Shown: positions 30,923 to 38,794 of the stretch, in pieces
Position numbering within the stretch: the stretch's first letter is position 1
Layout: every line of letters starts with the position of its first letter
DNA from: a virus
Direction: 5' to 3' (one strand)
DNA: 52,372 bases
IMG/VR virus record: IMGVR_UViG_3300032229_000930
Coordinates: 1-52,372 of that record
Notes under the pieces: model-generated
Database searches by the model: none
Told to the model about the DNA's origin: nothing
The model's input: the letters and a program-made list of their open reading frames with translations, nothing else
Position numbers and translations under genes: made by a program

Positions 30923-33510
30923 AACTCGGCCTCGACATCCAAAACAAGGCGCTCCTCTCCCCCGATGGGACGCCGCTCACCCTTCCACCACTGGTCCAAG
31001 GAGACGATATCTCCATCACCATTCAGGGGATGGAACGTCTGCAGAATGGAGGCTACCTGCGGGTCCCGATCAACTTTTCCCGGATTAAGATCGGCATCGG
31101 CCTCGTCGATGCACCACCGCTGGAGGGAACATTTGCCCTCGAAATCGCTGGTGATCGCACTCCTGCCATCGCCTTCAATGCCTCGAAGCAATTCATCGCA
31201 GGAAAGCTCAATGATCTCCCGAGTGTCATCTCACGGGGTGGCTTACGTATCTCCGAAAACGGCGCTCCCAATGTCTATCTCATCGCTTGGAATGACAAGA
31301 CGGTCACCACACCGATCGCGGTCGTGGAGAAGAAGCTCTTCCCCCACTGCTTCTCCCGAGTCGTCATCCTCTCGCAGGATGCCGGAACGCTCTTCATCCT
31401 CAAGATCATCCAGGCCCCGCTGGCATTCACAGATGCCTTTTCCCTGCCGCTAGCTCCCCCTGTCACTGTCGTGGCAGTGCGCTCGGGCACAGGTACCCGC
31501 AATGAGATCCAGCGCATCAATATCCCCCGCGATGCGCAGGGAGAGTTCTCCCTGACCTGGAATGGCCTGACGACCGTCATCATTCCGGTGGCCGAGGCTA
31601 CGGCTGCAACGATTGCCACTGCGCTTAATGATCTCTACTCGGACTCAGTCGCCCGCTTCAGGGTCACCCAGCCCGGAACGGGATACTATTATGTGGAGTT
31701 CATCGGTCCCCTTGCAGCGGCCGCGCAGGCGACGATCTCGGCGACCATGGAGAGTCAACAGCAACTTACCACCCCCACTGGTACTCTCGACCTCAATAGC
31801 GTGGGACTGGAATACCTTCTCGCAGGCAAGTCCTCCCTGCTCATGCGCCTGGAGATTGAAATCACCACGGCAGACGGTGCCATCGGCACACCGATCCAGC
31901 GGGAAGTCACCATCCTCAATGACATGCTCGACTCGACCATGGCCCTGGTTCCAGATCCCAAGTGGATCGAGGAGCAGCGGAGCAAGTCGGTCGTCGTCGA
32001 ATACAACTGGGAGGCCCCACCGACCTTCCTCGGGACCATCGGCTATGCCAACAACGCAGGAGATGCCGTGGCAAGCGACTGGACCTTCGTCCATAACATG
32101 GGCACCCGCGATGTCCACATCAGCGTACGCGACAATGTGACCGGGATCCGCGTGCCGGATAATGAGTACGAGGCGCTGATCCTCGATACGAACACGGTCA
32201 AGATCATCTTCCCGGAAGCTCCTCCTGCTAATCGCTACGCAGTCCTCATCACGGCCGCGAATGTGGGTGAGCACTTCCGCTCCCACCACCATGCCATCAG
32301 TGATATCGACGGCCTGCAGGCCATCCTCGATGTGCTCACAGGCGGAGGGAATCCGCTCGATCTCTGGCCCACCGTCCCAGTCTCCAAACTCCCTCAGATT
32401 CCTTTCTCGAAGCTCATCGGTTCCCTTCCGGATGACAAGGTCCCGGCCAATATCCCGCGACTGGATGAGGAGGGATTCCTGAATCTCTCTCAGCTTCCAC
32501 CCGAGATCCCGCGTCTCTCCGAGGATGGGTCGCTGATCTTTCGCTCTCGCAATGACGAATCGTGGTCCCTCCTGCTCAATGCCAATGGTCAGCTCAACCC
32601 TTCTCGTCTTGGTGATCTCTCCAATTACCCAGGCTTCACCGATTCCGTCCGCAAGGTGATCGGCGGCGGGGGTACCGGGTCGAGTGATCTCTTCCTTGGC
32701 TTCACGATTCCCTCTTGGAAAGAAATCTATCCCGGTCGCGTGGCAGCACCCGCCACGGATGACGCCCTCGATGCGATGGCCCTTCCCAAGCCGGGCGGTC
32801 TCCTTCCAGCCGTCACCACGGCCGCTGCCATCGAAAATCTCCCACTCCCCTTGCCAGCTCCTGCAGGCTATGCCGGGAGAGTCTACCAGCACGGCGGATC
32901 CTCCTCGATCATCCTTCCTGGTGGGGCTGGTCGTAAGGCCGGTACGCTCCTTCCTGGAGAGCATGTTGCAAGCGATGGGCGTTTCTGGTTCAAGGTCTCC
33001 CGCCAGGGATCCACCACAAGCTGGCATCCATCGGACTTCGACCGTGAACTCGTGCTTCTCGACATCAATGAGTCGATGCTCCCGGAGGACGCTCTGGCGA
33101 CCCTGAAGATCGACTTCGAGCTGCAAGTGCTGCGCAGTCAAACCCGATGCCAGTGGGTGCTGGTGATGGAAACAGGCACCTTCTCTTCTATCGCAAGCCC
33201 TGCCGGGACGAACATCTCCGGCATCACCTGGGCTGCACCGATGCTGACTTGCCCTCTGCATCTGACGAGTATCCGGACCCCTCACAGTTTCGGACTGCGC
33301 TTCACGCGAGGAGCAACCGGTATCACAGCCGAAACCAAGCTCTACCGCTCGCCGTGGCAGGCCTCGGCATCGGCTCCGGCTGCCGCTGGATTCCTGATCC
33401 GGGCACGACTCATCCGATTCGACACGGAGGACTCGCTGAGCGATCCGCGCGGCTATGTCTACCTGAACTTCAACCCCACCAAGCAATCCCTCGCCACGAT
33501 CGTCCTATGA
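30913..33510 (+). CDS. Large tail fibre/baseplate protein (865 aa)
   Basis: The largest structural protein apart from the portal fusion. The N-terminal 450 residues are beta-rich repeats ('GDDISITIQGMERLQNGGYL', 'QGEFSLTWNGLTTVIIPVAE') of the type that attach a fibre to the baseplate. At about 450-470 the motif 'HHHAISDIDGLQAILD' is the widespread tail-fibre 'H.H.ISDV.GLQ.ALD' element, followed by linker repeats ('PQIPFSKLIGSLPDDKVPAN') and a C-terminal beta domain. Probably a receptor-binding or fibre-base protein. Confidence 0.75.
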   Translation: MDLKLGLDIQNKALLSPDGTPLTLPPLVQGDDISITIQGMERLQNGGYLRVPINFSRIKIGIGLVDAPPLEGTFALEIAGDRTPAIAFNASKQFIAGKLNDLPSVISRGGLRISENGAPNVYLIAWNDKTVTTPIAVVEKKLFPHCFSRVVILSQDAGTLFILKIIQAPLAFTDAFSLPLAPPVTVVAVRSGTGTRNEIQRINIPRDAQGEFSLTWNGLTTVIIPVAEATAATIATALNDLYSDSVARFRVTQPGTGYYYVEFIGPLAAAAQATISATMESQQQLTTPTGTLDLNSVGLEYLLAGKSSLLMRLEIEITTADGAIGTPIQREVTILNDMLDSTMALVPDPKWIEEQRSKSVVVEYNWEAPPTFLGTIGYANNAGDAVASDWTFVHNMGTRDVHISVRDNVTGIRVPDNEYEALILDTNTVKIIFPEAPPANRYAVLITAANVGEHFRSHHHAISDIDGLQAILDVLTGGGNPLDLWPTVPVSKLPQIPFSKLIGSLPDDKVPANIPRLDEEGFLNLSQLPPEIPRLSEDGSLIFRSRNDESWSLLLNANGQLNPSRLGDLSNYPGFTDSVRKVIGGGGTGSSDLFLGFTIPSWKEIYPGRVAAPATDDALDAMALPKPGGLLPAVTTAAAIENLPLPLPAPAGYAGRVYQHGGSSSIILPGGAGRKAGTLLPGEHVASDGRFWFKVSRQGSTTSWHPSDFDRELVLLDINESMLPEDALATLKIDFELQVLRSQTRCQWVLVMETGTFSSIASPAGTNISGITWAAPMLTCPLHLTSIRTPHSFGLRFTRGATGITAETKLYRSPWQASASAPAAAGFLIRARLIRFDTEDSLSDPRGYVYLNFNPTKQSLATIVL

Positions 33511-34247
33511 TTCCTGTCATCTCTACTATCACCTCCATCCTCGGCTATGCGGAGCGCGAGTTCTGGGTCTATCAACCCGCCGTCACCCAAGGTGCTCCAG
33601 TCACTGAGTGGAGCTGGAGCGGGCTACCGCCGGGTGTAACGGTCAACACCTCCACAGGAGCCATCACCGGCCCTGCAACCAATACTGGTGTCTATCTGGC
33701 GACCGTCACCGCGACCAACTCCAGCGGCACTGCATCGCTTGTCATCCCCATCGGCATCTTCGCTGCAGGATGGCAGCAGCAGGGGGCAATCGCGGTGGAT
33801 GTCGACCTCAACACAGGCGTGGTCACACCGATCATCTCGGGATATAAGGATGGGTCGCCGGTGATCTATGGTCAGCAGGGAGCCACTCTGATGATCGATG
33901 TGGGCTTCACGCAGAATGCCGGGGTGAGCCTCATCCCTCTCTACCCCTCGGAAGTGGCGATCACGCTGAAACAATTCGACTCCGAGGCCGCACCGATGTG
34001 TGCCTCCGATGGCACCTTCCAAGTCCTCGGTAGCTATCAGTCCACACGCTACCGTCTGCTGCTTCCTCTCACGGGTGATCTGCTCGCATCAGCACTCAGC
34101 GACAATGAGCAGGACAAGGGGACGCTCCTCACGCTGCTGGGTGAAATCCGCTGGGAGCAACCCATTGATTTCAACTCTGAGGCGAAGCTGATCCCGCGCT
34201 CTTCACTGACCTTCTCCGCACAAGTAGGCAAGGCCCTCGCTGCATAA
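33507..34247 (+). CDS. Ig-like (He_PIG) tail-associated protein
   Basis: The start at 33507 is fixed by ATGA overlap with the fibre gene. Residues about 25-90 form a putative Ig domain of the He_PIG type ('EWSWSGLPPGVTVNTSTGAI', 'TGPATNTGVYLATVTATNSS'). The remainder ('GATLMIDVGFTQNAGVSLIP', 'TRYRLLLPLTGDLLASALSD') is a beta-helical or chaperone-like domain. Ig-like domains on phage tails often give weak carbohydrate binding at the cell surface. Confidence 0.7.
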   Translation: MIPVISTITSILGYAEREFWVYQPAVTQGAPVTEWSWSGLPPGVTVNTSTGAITGPATNTGVYLATVTATNSSGTASLVIPIGIFAAGWQQQGAIAVDVDLNTGVVTPIISGYKDGSPVIYGQQGATLMIDVGFTQNAGVSLIPLYPSEVAITLKQFDSEAAPMCASDGTFQVLGSYQSTRYRLLLPLTGDLLASALSDNEQDKGTLLTLLGEIRWEQPIDFNSEAKLIPRSSLTFSAQVGKALAA

Positions 34248-34258
34248 TATCTCTCTCG

Positions 34259-35179
34259 ATGGAGGCTATCACCACATCAGGGCCATTCGACAAGACGCTC
34301 TACCTGGGACAGCCCATAAGTTTCCGCCTCGCATTCCTAGGGATGTACGGAAAGGCGGTGGTCAGCGTAGCGCTTTCACCCCTCCCTCCTGGATTAACTT
34401 CGTCGCTGAATCCATCAGCCTATGACCAATCTTTCATTTCTGGAGTTCCCACTGAATTAGGTGTTTTTACCGTTACACAGTCTTTTGTACTAAAGAATGG
34501 CAGCTATCCGATTTCCCCAGTTTTTCCGATCACATTCACGGTCACGAAACGTCAGCAGCGCATCGACGACTTCCTGCCTGTCTCACCGAAGCGCCCCGGC
34601 CAGCCTCCCTTCTCAATCGCACTGCCGGTAGCATCCAGCGGATTACCCGTCACGGTCACGGTGAAGAGTGGCCCGGCCACGATCTCTGGCGAGATGATCA
34701 CCCTCACGGGAACTGAGGGATCGGTCGTCCTCGCAGCAAACCAAGCTGGCGATGAGGACTATGCAGCAGCCACAGAGGTGCTGATGACCTTCATGGTCTC
34801 AGACACGAACTCCGCACCTGTGGCCGAGATGCCCGATGCCTACGTCACGAGTGGTGTCTACTTTGGGTGGGCGGTAGCCCGACAGGCCGGTATGGAAGGC
34901 CATCCCGTGCGTCGGTCGGCATGGACTGATCGCTGGCTTTATTTTTACAATGGACTCTGGTGGGTCATGCCGTCATCTGGAACTCCGAGAGTCGTGAGGA
35001 CGGTGGATTTCACAACCGATGACTTTCTGGCCACCGACTGGACCAATCTTTCTGCGACTTGCATCACTTCATCGGCTATCTCAGGCGGCGGCGCGGCACC
35101 CTGCCCGCTACCCTACGACCCGATCTCGCCAGCCATCGGACCTCTTGCCATTTCCGGGGCCTCCACCCTGCCTAAATAA
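34259..35179 (+). CDS. Ig-like protein with C-terminal DUF2829/Tad2-like domain
   Basis: 306 residues. The N-terminus has an Ig-like segment ('LSPLPPGLTSSLNPSAYDQS', 'FISGVPTELGVFTVTQ') and a second beta domain ('LPVTVTVKSGPATISGEMIT'). Residues about 198-260 ('GWAVARQAGMEGHPVRRSAW', 'TDRWLYFYNGLWWVMPSS', 'DDFLATDWTNL') fit the DUF2829 pattern: a helix, a VRR..W element, aromatic strands and a closing 'D.LA.DW'. DUF2829 includes Tad2, which sequesters Thoeris signals. Here it may instead be a structural or ligand-binding module. The next gene carries a near copy. Confidence 0.65.
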   Translation: MEAITTSGPFDKTLYLGQPISFRLAFLGMYGKAVVSVALSPLPPGLTSSLNPSAYDQSFISGVPTELGVFTVTQSFVLKNGSYPISPVFPITFTVTKRQQRIDDFLPVSPKRPGQPPFSIALPVASSGLPVTVTVKSGPATISGEMITLTGTEGSVVLAANQAGDEDYAAATEVLMTFMVSDTNSAPVAEMPDAYVTSGVYFGWAVARQAGMEGHPVRRSAWTDRWLYFYNGLWWVMPSSGTPRVVRTVDFTTDDFLATDWTNLSATCITSSAISGGGAAPCPLPYDPISPAIGPLAISGASTLPK

Positions 35180-36360
35180 TGTCCTCGGGAGTCGTAGCCT
35201 TTAACTTCCAGACCGCCTACTCAGCGGCGATGTCAGGTCATAGGATCCGTCGCATGGCGTGGACCGACCGATGGCTTCGCTTCTACAACGGACTCTGGTG
35301 GGTCTTGCCCTCATCCGGTACGCCGCGCGTGGTGACGACGGCAGATTTTTCAGCGGATGAGTTCAAGGCGCTCGACTGGACACACCTCTCTCCCGCATGC
35401 CTGAGTGCCCTGCAAACCTCTGAGCCAACTAAGTTCCCAGTCTGCCCGCTTCCATACCGCCCCCCGCAGCCTCAGCCTGTACCATCTCAGGGTGGTGGCT
35501 CTGCTGGTGGCTCTGCTGGTGGCTCTGCTGGTGGCTCTCCCCCTTCAGGAGCGCCCGGAGAACCATCCATGCCATTCTCAGGTGGAGGGGGCGGCGGCAC
35601 GATTAGCCCTTCTGGTTCGATTAGTCCACCGCGTCCCGAGCCTACGGAGATTTCATGGCCAACTCTCTCCCTTGAGGCGGCCTCTGTGGAAGAATGCCTG
35701 CTTAATGATGGCACTGGCAAATCCTCTTTCCAAATTGCTGGCTCAGTCAGCCTCGGCACCACCGATGACTCTCATGCTCAGGAATACTATTTTGTGACCG
35801 TCCGGGTCGGAGGGAAGCACCACGGCTTTCTTATGCCGCTTGGGGCAACCCGATACTTTGACGACACGATTGGCCCAGTCCTCATTGGCCATGGGCAAAT
35901 TTCAGTCACGGCCTCCGCAGTCATGAGTCATGGTCCAGGAACCAACATTACGGCCCCTCCCGTCACAATTCCGGTACCTGGTCTGTGCGCAGACCTAGGA
36001 TTTGACAGTGCGAATCCGGAGGATGGGACCGTTCTGCAAATCAAAGAGCAGGGTGTAGAGTCGGCGTTTTATAGCGCTCAGGGCTTTGATGGCACATCAC
36101 TCGGTCTGAGCGTCCGCAATCCATTGAGCCGCTCTATCACCTTGACTGTCTCAGGGAGCGTAGACGATGACGTGTTGTTCGACGGGGAAGTCTTTGAGCC
36201 GGGTATGCACCTCTACGGCGACACGTTCAATGGCGCGCACAACTTCTCGCGGCGGATCACTCTTGCGCCTGGTGCCACGGTGACGATCCAAGGTAAGGAC
36301 AACTTTGAAGGAGGATCCGGAATTTCCTGCACCCTTATTGCCCAAGAGATTTCAGACTAA
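35179..36360 (+). CDS. DUF2829/Tad2-like N-terminal domain, Gly-rich linker, virion-type C-domain
   Basis: 393 residues; the ATG overlaps the upstream TAA (TAATG). Residues about 8-75 duplicate the Tad2-like domain of the previous protein ('SGHRIRRMAWTDRWLRFYNG', 'LWWVLPSSGTPRVV', 'DEFKALDWTHLS'). A linker of GGSA repeats (about 105-120) and a Ser/Pro-rich stretch follow. The C-terminal 200 residues are beta-rich ('AGSVSLGTTDDSHAQEYYFV', 'RRITLAPGATVTIQGKDNFE'). It is the last late gene before the phage right end. A distal fibre or an effector carried on the tail is possible. Confidence 0.65.
   Translation: MSSGVVAFNFQTAYSAAMSGHRIRRMAWTDRWLRFYNGLWWVLPSSGTPRVVTTADFSADEFKALDWTHLSPACLSALQTSEPTKFPVCPLPYRPPQPQPVPSQGGGSAGGSAGGSAGGSPPSGAPGEPSMPFSGGGGGGTISPSGSISPPRPEPTEISWPTLSLEAASVEECLLNDGTGKSSFQIAGSVSLGTTDDSHAQEYYFVTVRVGGKHHGFLMPLGATRYFDDTIGPVLIGHGQISVTASAVMSHGPGTNITAPPVTIPVPGLCADLGFDSANPEDGTVLQIKEQGVESAFYSAQGFDGTSLGLSVRNPLSRSITLTVSGSVDDDVLFDGEVFEPGMHLYGDTFNGAHNFSRRITLAPGATVTIQGKDNFEGGSGISCTLIAQEISD
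35494..35537 (+). repeat. 12-bp tandem repeat in a glycine-rich linker
   Basis: ggtggctctgct is repeated three full times (35494-35529) with a partial fourth copy. It encodes GGSA repeats. Being a multiple of three, copy-number changes would alter linker length without frameshift. Confidence 0.9.
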
Positions 36361-36420
36361 TCACGCAGGCCAGCTTCAGCGTCTCTGCAGAGATCTTGCA
36401 GCCCTCCTGAAAAAGACTGT
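36361..36420. other. Short gap between last phage gene and right-end sites
   Basis: No gene. A 12-bp perfect palindrome, tctctgcagaga, lies at 36382-36393, 22 bp after the last late stop. It could be part of a weak terminator hairpin, but no U-tract follows. Confidence 0.45.
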
Positions 36421-36467
36421 TTTCCCAAACCTTTGTCATTTTCTCCCAAACCTCGCGTCGCTATACT
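36421..36467 (-). repeat. Prophage right end with two putative transposase-binding sites
   Basis: On the minus strand AGGTTTGGGAGA (36442-36453) and AGGTTTGGGAAA (36421-36432) lie 21 bp apart, in the opposite orientation to the two left-end copies. This is the Mu R1/R2 arrangement. Fourteen bases separate the outer site from the cctgc repeat at 36468-36472, the same distance as on the left. Confidence 0.72.
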
Positions 36468-36472
36468 CCTGC
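36468..36472. repeat. Candidate 5-bp target-site duplication, right (cctgc)
   Basis: Matches 283-287. Joining the two flanks would place the island attL core about 80 bp from the integrase arm sites and about 250 bp from the integrase start, a normal island layout. Confidence 0.5.
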
Positions 36473-36697
36473 AGACCCGCATAAATACTAGGGTCAGCAT
36501 TTTGATGAGTGGTCAAAAAGGGGCCTTTTTGGGCCAAGTGTCCCTAAAAGTGTCCCTCCTTGGTGGTTGTTGGGGACTGCTAGAACCAACTCCGGCACTA
36601 GGCGACGACTACTCGCATCTTGCTCCCGGTTGGGTGTCAGGGCATGGGAAATTCCGGTCACGCTGCTCTGCACAACCCGGAGGAAAACACCCCCACC
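36473..36697 (+). promoter_or_regulatory. Island integrase upstream region with arm-type repeats
   Basis: This stretch holds a compact hairpin caaaaagg-gg-cctttttg (36514-36531) and a 22-bp sequence at 36538-36559 containing two direct AGTGTCCCT units. The whole 22-bp sequence recurs at 52053-52074 near attR. The interpretation is integrase arm-type binding sites and possibly integrase autoregulation. A ggagg motif lies about 14 bases before the integrase ATG. Confidence 0.65.
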
Positions 36698-37780
36698 ATG
36701 CAGGCACGATATCGGCTCTACCGCCGGTCCAACCGCTCCCACGGTACCTACTACGCCCAGGACAGCACCACCGGCGCTCGCGAAAGCCTTGGCACGAAGA
36801 ACAAGGCCGAGGCCCAAAAACTCCTCCAGGCCAAGAATGACGCGCAGATTCAGCCCGTCCTCAGCCGCGAGCTGGCCAAAGTCTACCTCCACACCCAGGA
36901 CCCCGACTTTGCCACCCGCACCTGGTTCGATGTGGCCCGCCTCATCGACAACTCCTATGACGGCAATACCAAGACCCGCTTCCAGAAGTTCCTGAAGAGC
37001 CAGCCCGTTCGTCGCCTGATGTCTAGGAGACTCATCGAGACCTCAGCCTCGGATTTCCTCAGCGTCTTCTCACACCCGCGAGCCGGGGTCTCCACCAACG
37101 TCCAGCTCCGCATCCTTCACAACCGGGCCCTCGACCTTGAGTGGATCCTCAAGCCCGTCCTCTCCCGGCGAGCTTGGCCCAAGATCCGCTACGCCTCCCG
37201 CCATGGCATCACCCGCGAGCAGCATGAGGCCGTCCTGCGGGTCACACCCAATAAAGAATACCGCATTTACTTCGAGCTCCTCTGGCACACCGGCGGCAGC
37301 CAGACCGACATCGCGAGCCTCACCGCCGAAAACATCGACTGGGGCACCCGCAGGCTCTACTACGAGCGACAGAAACTCCGTTCCAAGGGCATGGGGCACG
37401 CCTGCCTCGTCATCGGAAAGGCCCTCGAAGCCATCCTCCTCCAGCTCCCCAAGGAAGGTCCCCTCTTCCCCAACCTCGGCACCCTCAAGGAAAGCAAACG
37501 CAGCAACTATTTCTGGACCAAGCGGGTCAAGGCTGGCCTGCCCGACGGTATCGTCCTCCACTCTTACCGCTACGCCTGGGCAGAGCGTGCCCAGTCGGCA
37601 GGGATGCCCGAGCGCGAGGCCATGGCCCACCTCGGTCATGGGAGCAAAGCCGTCCACCGTGCCTACGCGAGGTCCGCCGACCGCGTCACCATGCCCCTTG
37701 AGTACTACGAGGAACAGGCCTCTAAGAAGTTCATCGACCTCAGCGCCGAACTAGCCAAGAAGCACCATGCTGTCGCTTGA
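36698..37780 (+). CDS. int: Island tyrosine recombinase/integrase
   Basis: 360 residues from ATG 36698. The N-terminal arm- and core-binding domains (1-170) precede the catalytic domain. HxxR is present as H288-SY-R291 ('VLHSYRYAWAERA'), the second box as 'HLGHGS' (311-316) and the nucleophile is Y323 in 'HRAYAR'. At the place of the first catalytic Arg ('TG.R..E') the sequence reads 'WHTGGSQTDIASLT', so this Arg is replaced by Ser201. Similar 'HTG.SQ.D...L' proteins occur in PVC bacteria, to my recollection. It presumably catalyses integration at tRNA-Ser. The long frame from TTG 36620 is not needed. Confidence 0.88.
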   Translation: MQARYRLYRRSNRSHGTYYAQDSTTGARESLGTKNKAEAQKLLQAKNDAQIQPVLSRELAKVYLHTQDPDFATRTWFDVARLIDNSYDGNTKTRFQKFLKSQPVRRLMSRRLIETSASDFLSVFSHPRAGVSTNVQLRILHNRALDLEWILKPVLSRRAWPKIRYASRHGITREQHEAVLRVTPNKEYRIYFELLWHTGGSQTDIASLTAENIDWGTRRLYYERQKLRSKGMGHACLVIGKALEAILLQLPKEGPLFPNLGTLKESKRSNYFWTKRVKAGLPDGIVLHSYRYAWAERAQSAGMPEREAMAHLGHGSKAVHRAYARSADRVTMPLEYYEEQASKKFIDLSAELAKKHHAVA

Positions 37781-38475
37781 ACCATGCCCCGCATGCCGAG
37801 GATCAGTAGCCGGGCACCCGCTGGATTACACTCGCTCATGGGCTGGGCTTGCGACGTCATCGGGGGCTTGTTGGGTGCCCCGCTCCTGCCTGCCTCACCC
37901 ACCCCATCAGCTCACCATGCAGGAAGGCCATGGATGCCCCCTGAGAGCCCCTTGCCGATCGTTCGGAGGCCAAGGCCATCCTCCTCTTGGCAAGCGGCTC
38001 CTGGACCCTCCTCTCGACCCCGCATTTGGACACCTTGGGAACCATGCTTGGACCCTCAAAACCTCGGGATTTCCCCGCACTCCAAGTCATGCAGGATAGT
38101 GATTTCCCCCGGGGAGAAATCACAGCTTCGCCTTTGCTGTGCAAAGAACATGTTCCTGCGCGTGTCAGGCACGCTCCGGAATCCACCCGGCCTCATCATA
38201 AAAAAAACGATGCCTAGAACACAAAAACCCGGCACTTGCCGTATCGGCTTCAACGCCATTCTCCGGAGCCTTCAGTGACGCGATTTGGTCGAGAAATGAT
38301 GACACTTGAGAAGCCGGAGCGAACTCCTTGAGCACCTGTTTTGCCAGTCACATCCGATCAATAAATCGATCCGTATCCGAGCAGTCGCCTTGAGCAAAAG
38401 GTGAGCGATCTTATCGAGAAAACTGAAATAATAACGTGAGGATTTAGCGATTTTCAGCCTCTAAAGCTCTTCCTT
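37781..38475. other. 695-bp region without a confident gene
   Basis: Several open frames overlap here, but all have unusual Pro/Ser/Arg-rich composition and no domain, so none is called. One frame (37767-38099) starts 'MLSLEPCPACRGS' inside the integrase end and has a single CxxC; it is too weak. An inverted repeat gtgatttc/gaaatcac with a GC core stands at 38099-38123. The right half (after about 38200) turns A+T-rich. It may be the degraded junction between the integrase and the defence cargo. Confidence 0.5.
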
Positions 38476-38790
38476 TTAGGTGCGGATTCCTAGGCAATTT
38501 ATCTTTTCAGTGAGATTGCGCCAATCTGGAATATGCGCTCGAAGAAGGCTGTAAAATACCCGGCTATGATTGGGATGCTTCAAATGAAGAAGTTCGTGAA
38601 TGATGATGTAGTCTTGAAGGCGGTGCGGCAGTTCAAGCACATCCCGAGCAAAGCAAATTCTGCCCTTATCAGAGCAGGAGGCCCACTTACGTTTCATCTC
38701 CATGATGACTATCTGTTTCGGTGTGGTCCTGAGCTTTTGAGCCCATGCAGAGACGCGCTGTTTGAAATCATTCATACCCCTGAGGATCAC
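38476..38790 (-). CDS. YgjP/DUF45 (M48-like) metallopeptidase
   Basis: About 104 residues from GTG 38790 (or 99 from ATG 38775). 'YIIIHELLHLKHPNHSRVFY' contains the zinc-binding HELLH with a downstream Asn-His, and 'KRKWASCSDKGRICFARD' matches the conserved 'WGSC...G.i..N..L' element of the YgjP family. Usual family length is about 165-230, so this is a short version. Genes of this family frequently follow hsdR in type I operons. The biochemical role is not established; it begins 4 bp after the hsdR stop. Confidence 0.8.
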   Translation of the reverse strand: MILRGMNDFKQRVSAWAQKLRTTPKQIVIMEMKRKWASCSDKGRICFARDVLELPHRLQDYIIIHELLHLKHPNHSRVFYSLLRAHIPDWRNLTEKINCLGIRT

Positions 38791-38794
38791 TCTT

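Larger units (their letters stand above)
288..36467. mobile_element. Mu-like transposable prophage, siphovirus-type
   Basis: A complete-looking temperate phage of about 36.2 kb. It encodes a MuA-like DDE transposase, MuB-like ATPase, Gam and a GemA-like protein on the minus strand, and gp27/gp28-like terminases, portal-MuF fusion, HK97 protease and capsid, tape measure and fibres on the plus strand. No tail-sheath gene is seen, so the tail is probably non-contractile. The ends are inferred from four AGGTTTGGGAGA sites in inverted orientation (302, 377; 36421, 36442). The 5-bp repeat cctgc stands exactly 14 bp outside the outermost site at both ends. The left terminus begins TG as in Mu, but the right would begin AG on its inward strand, so the exact right end is uncertain. 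Confidence 0.85.

Noticed and set aside
31645-33486. 613-codon open frame antisense to the large fibre gene
   Set aside because: It is a shadow of the fibre reading frame with Gly/Arg-rich composition and no recognisable domain.
37784-38278. 164-codon plus-strand frame after the integrase
   Set aside because: Pro/Ser/Trp-rich, no ribosome site, no domain, and composition changes halfway through; treated as noncoding.
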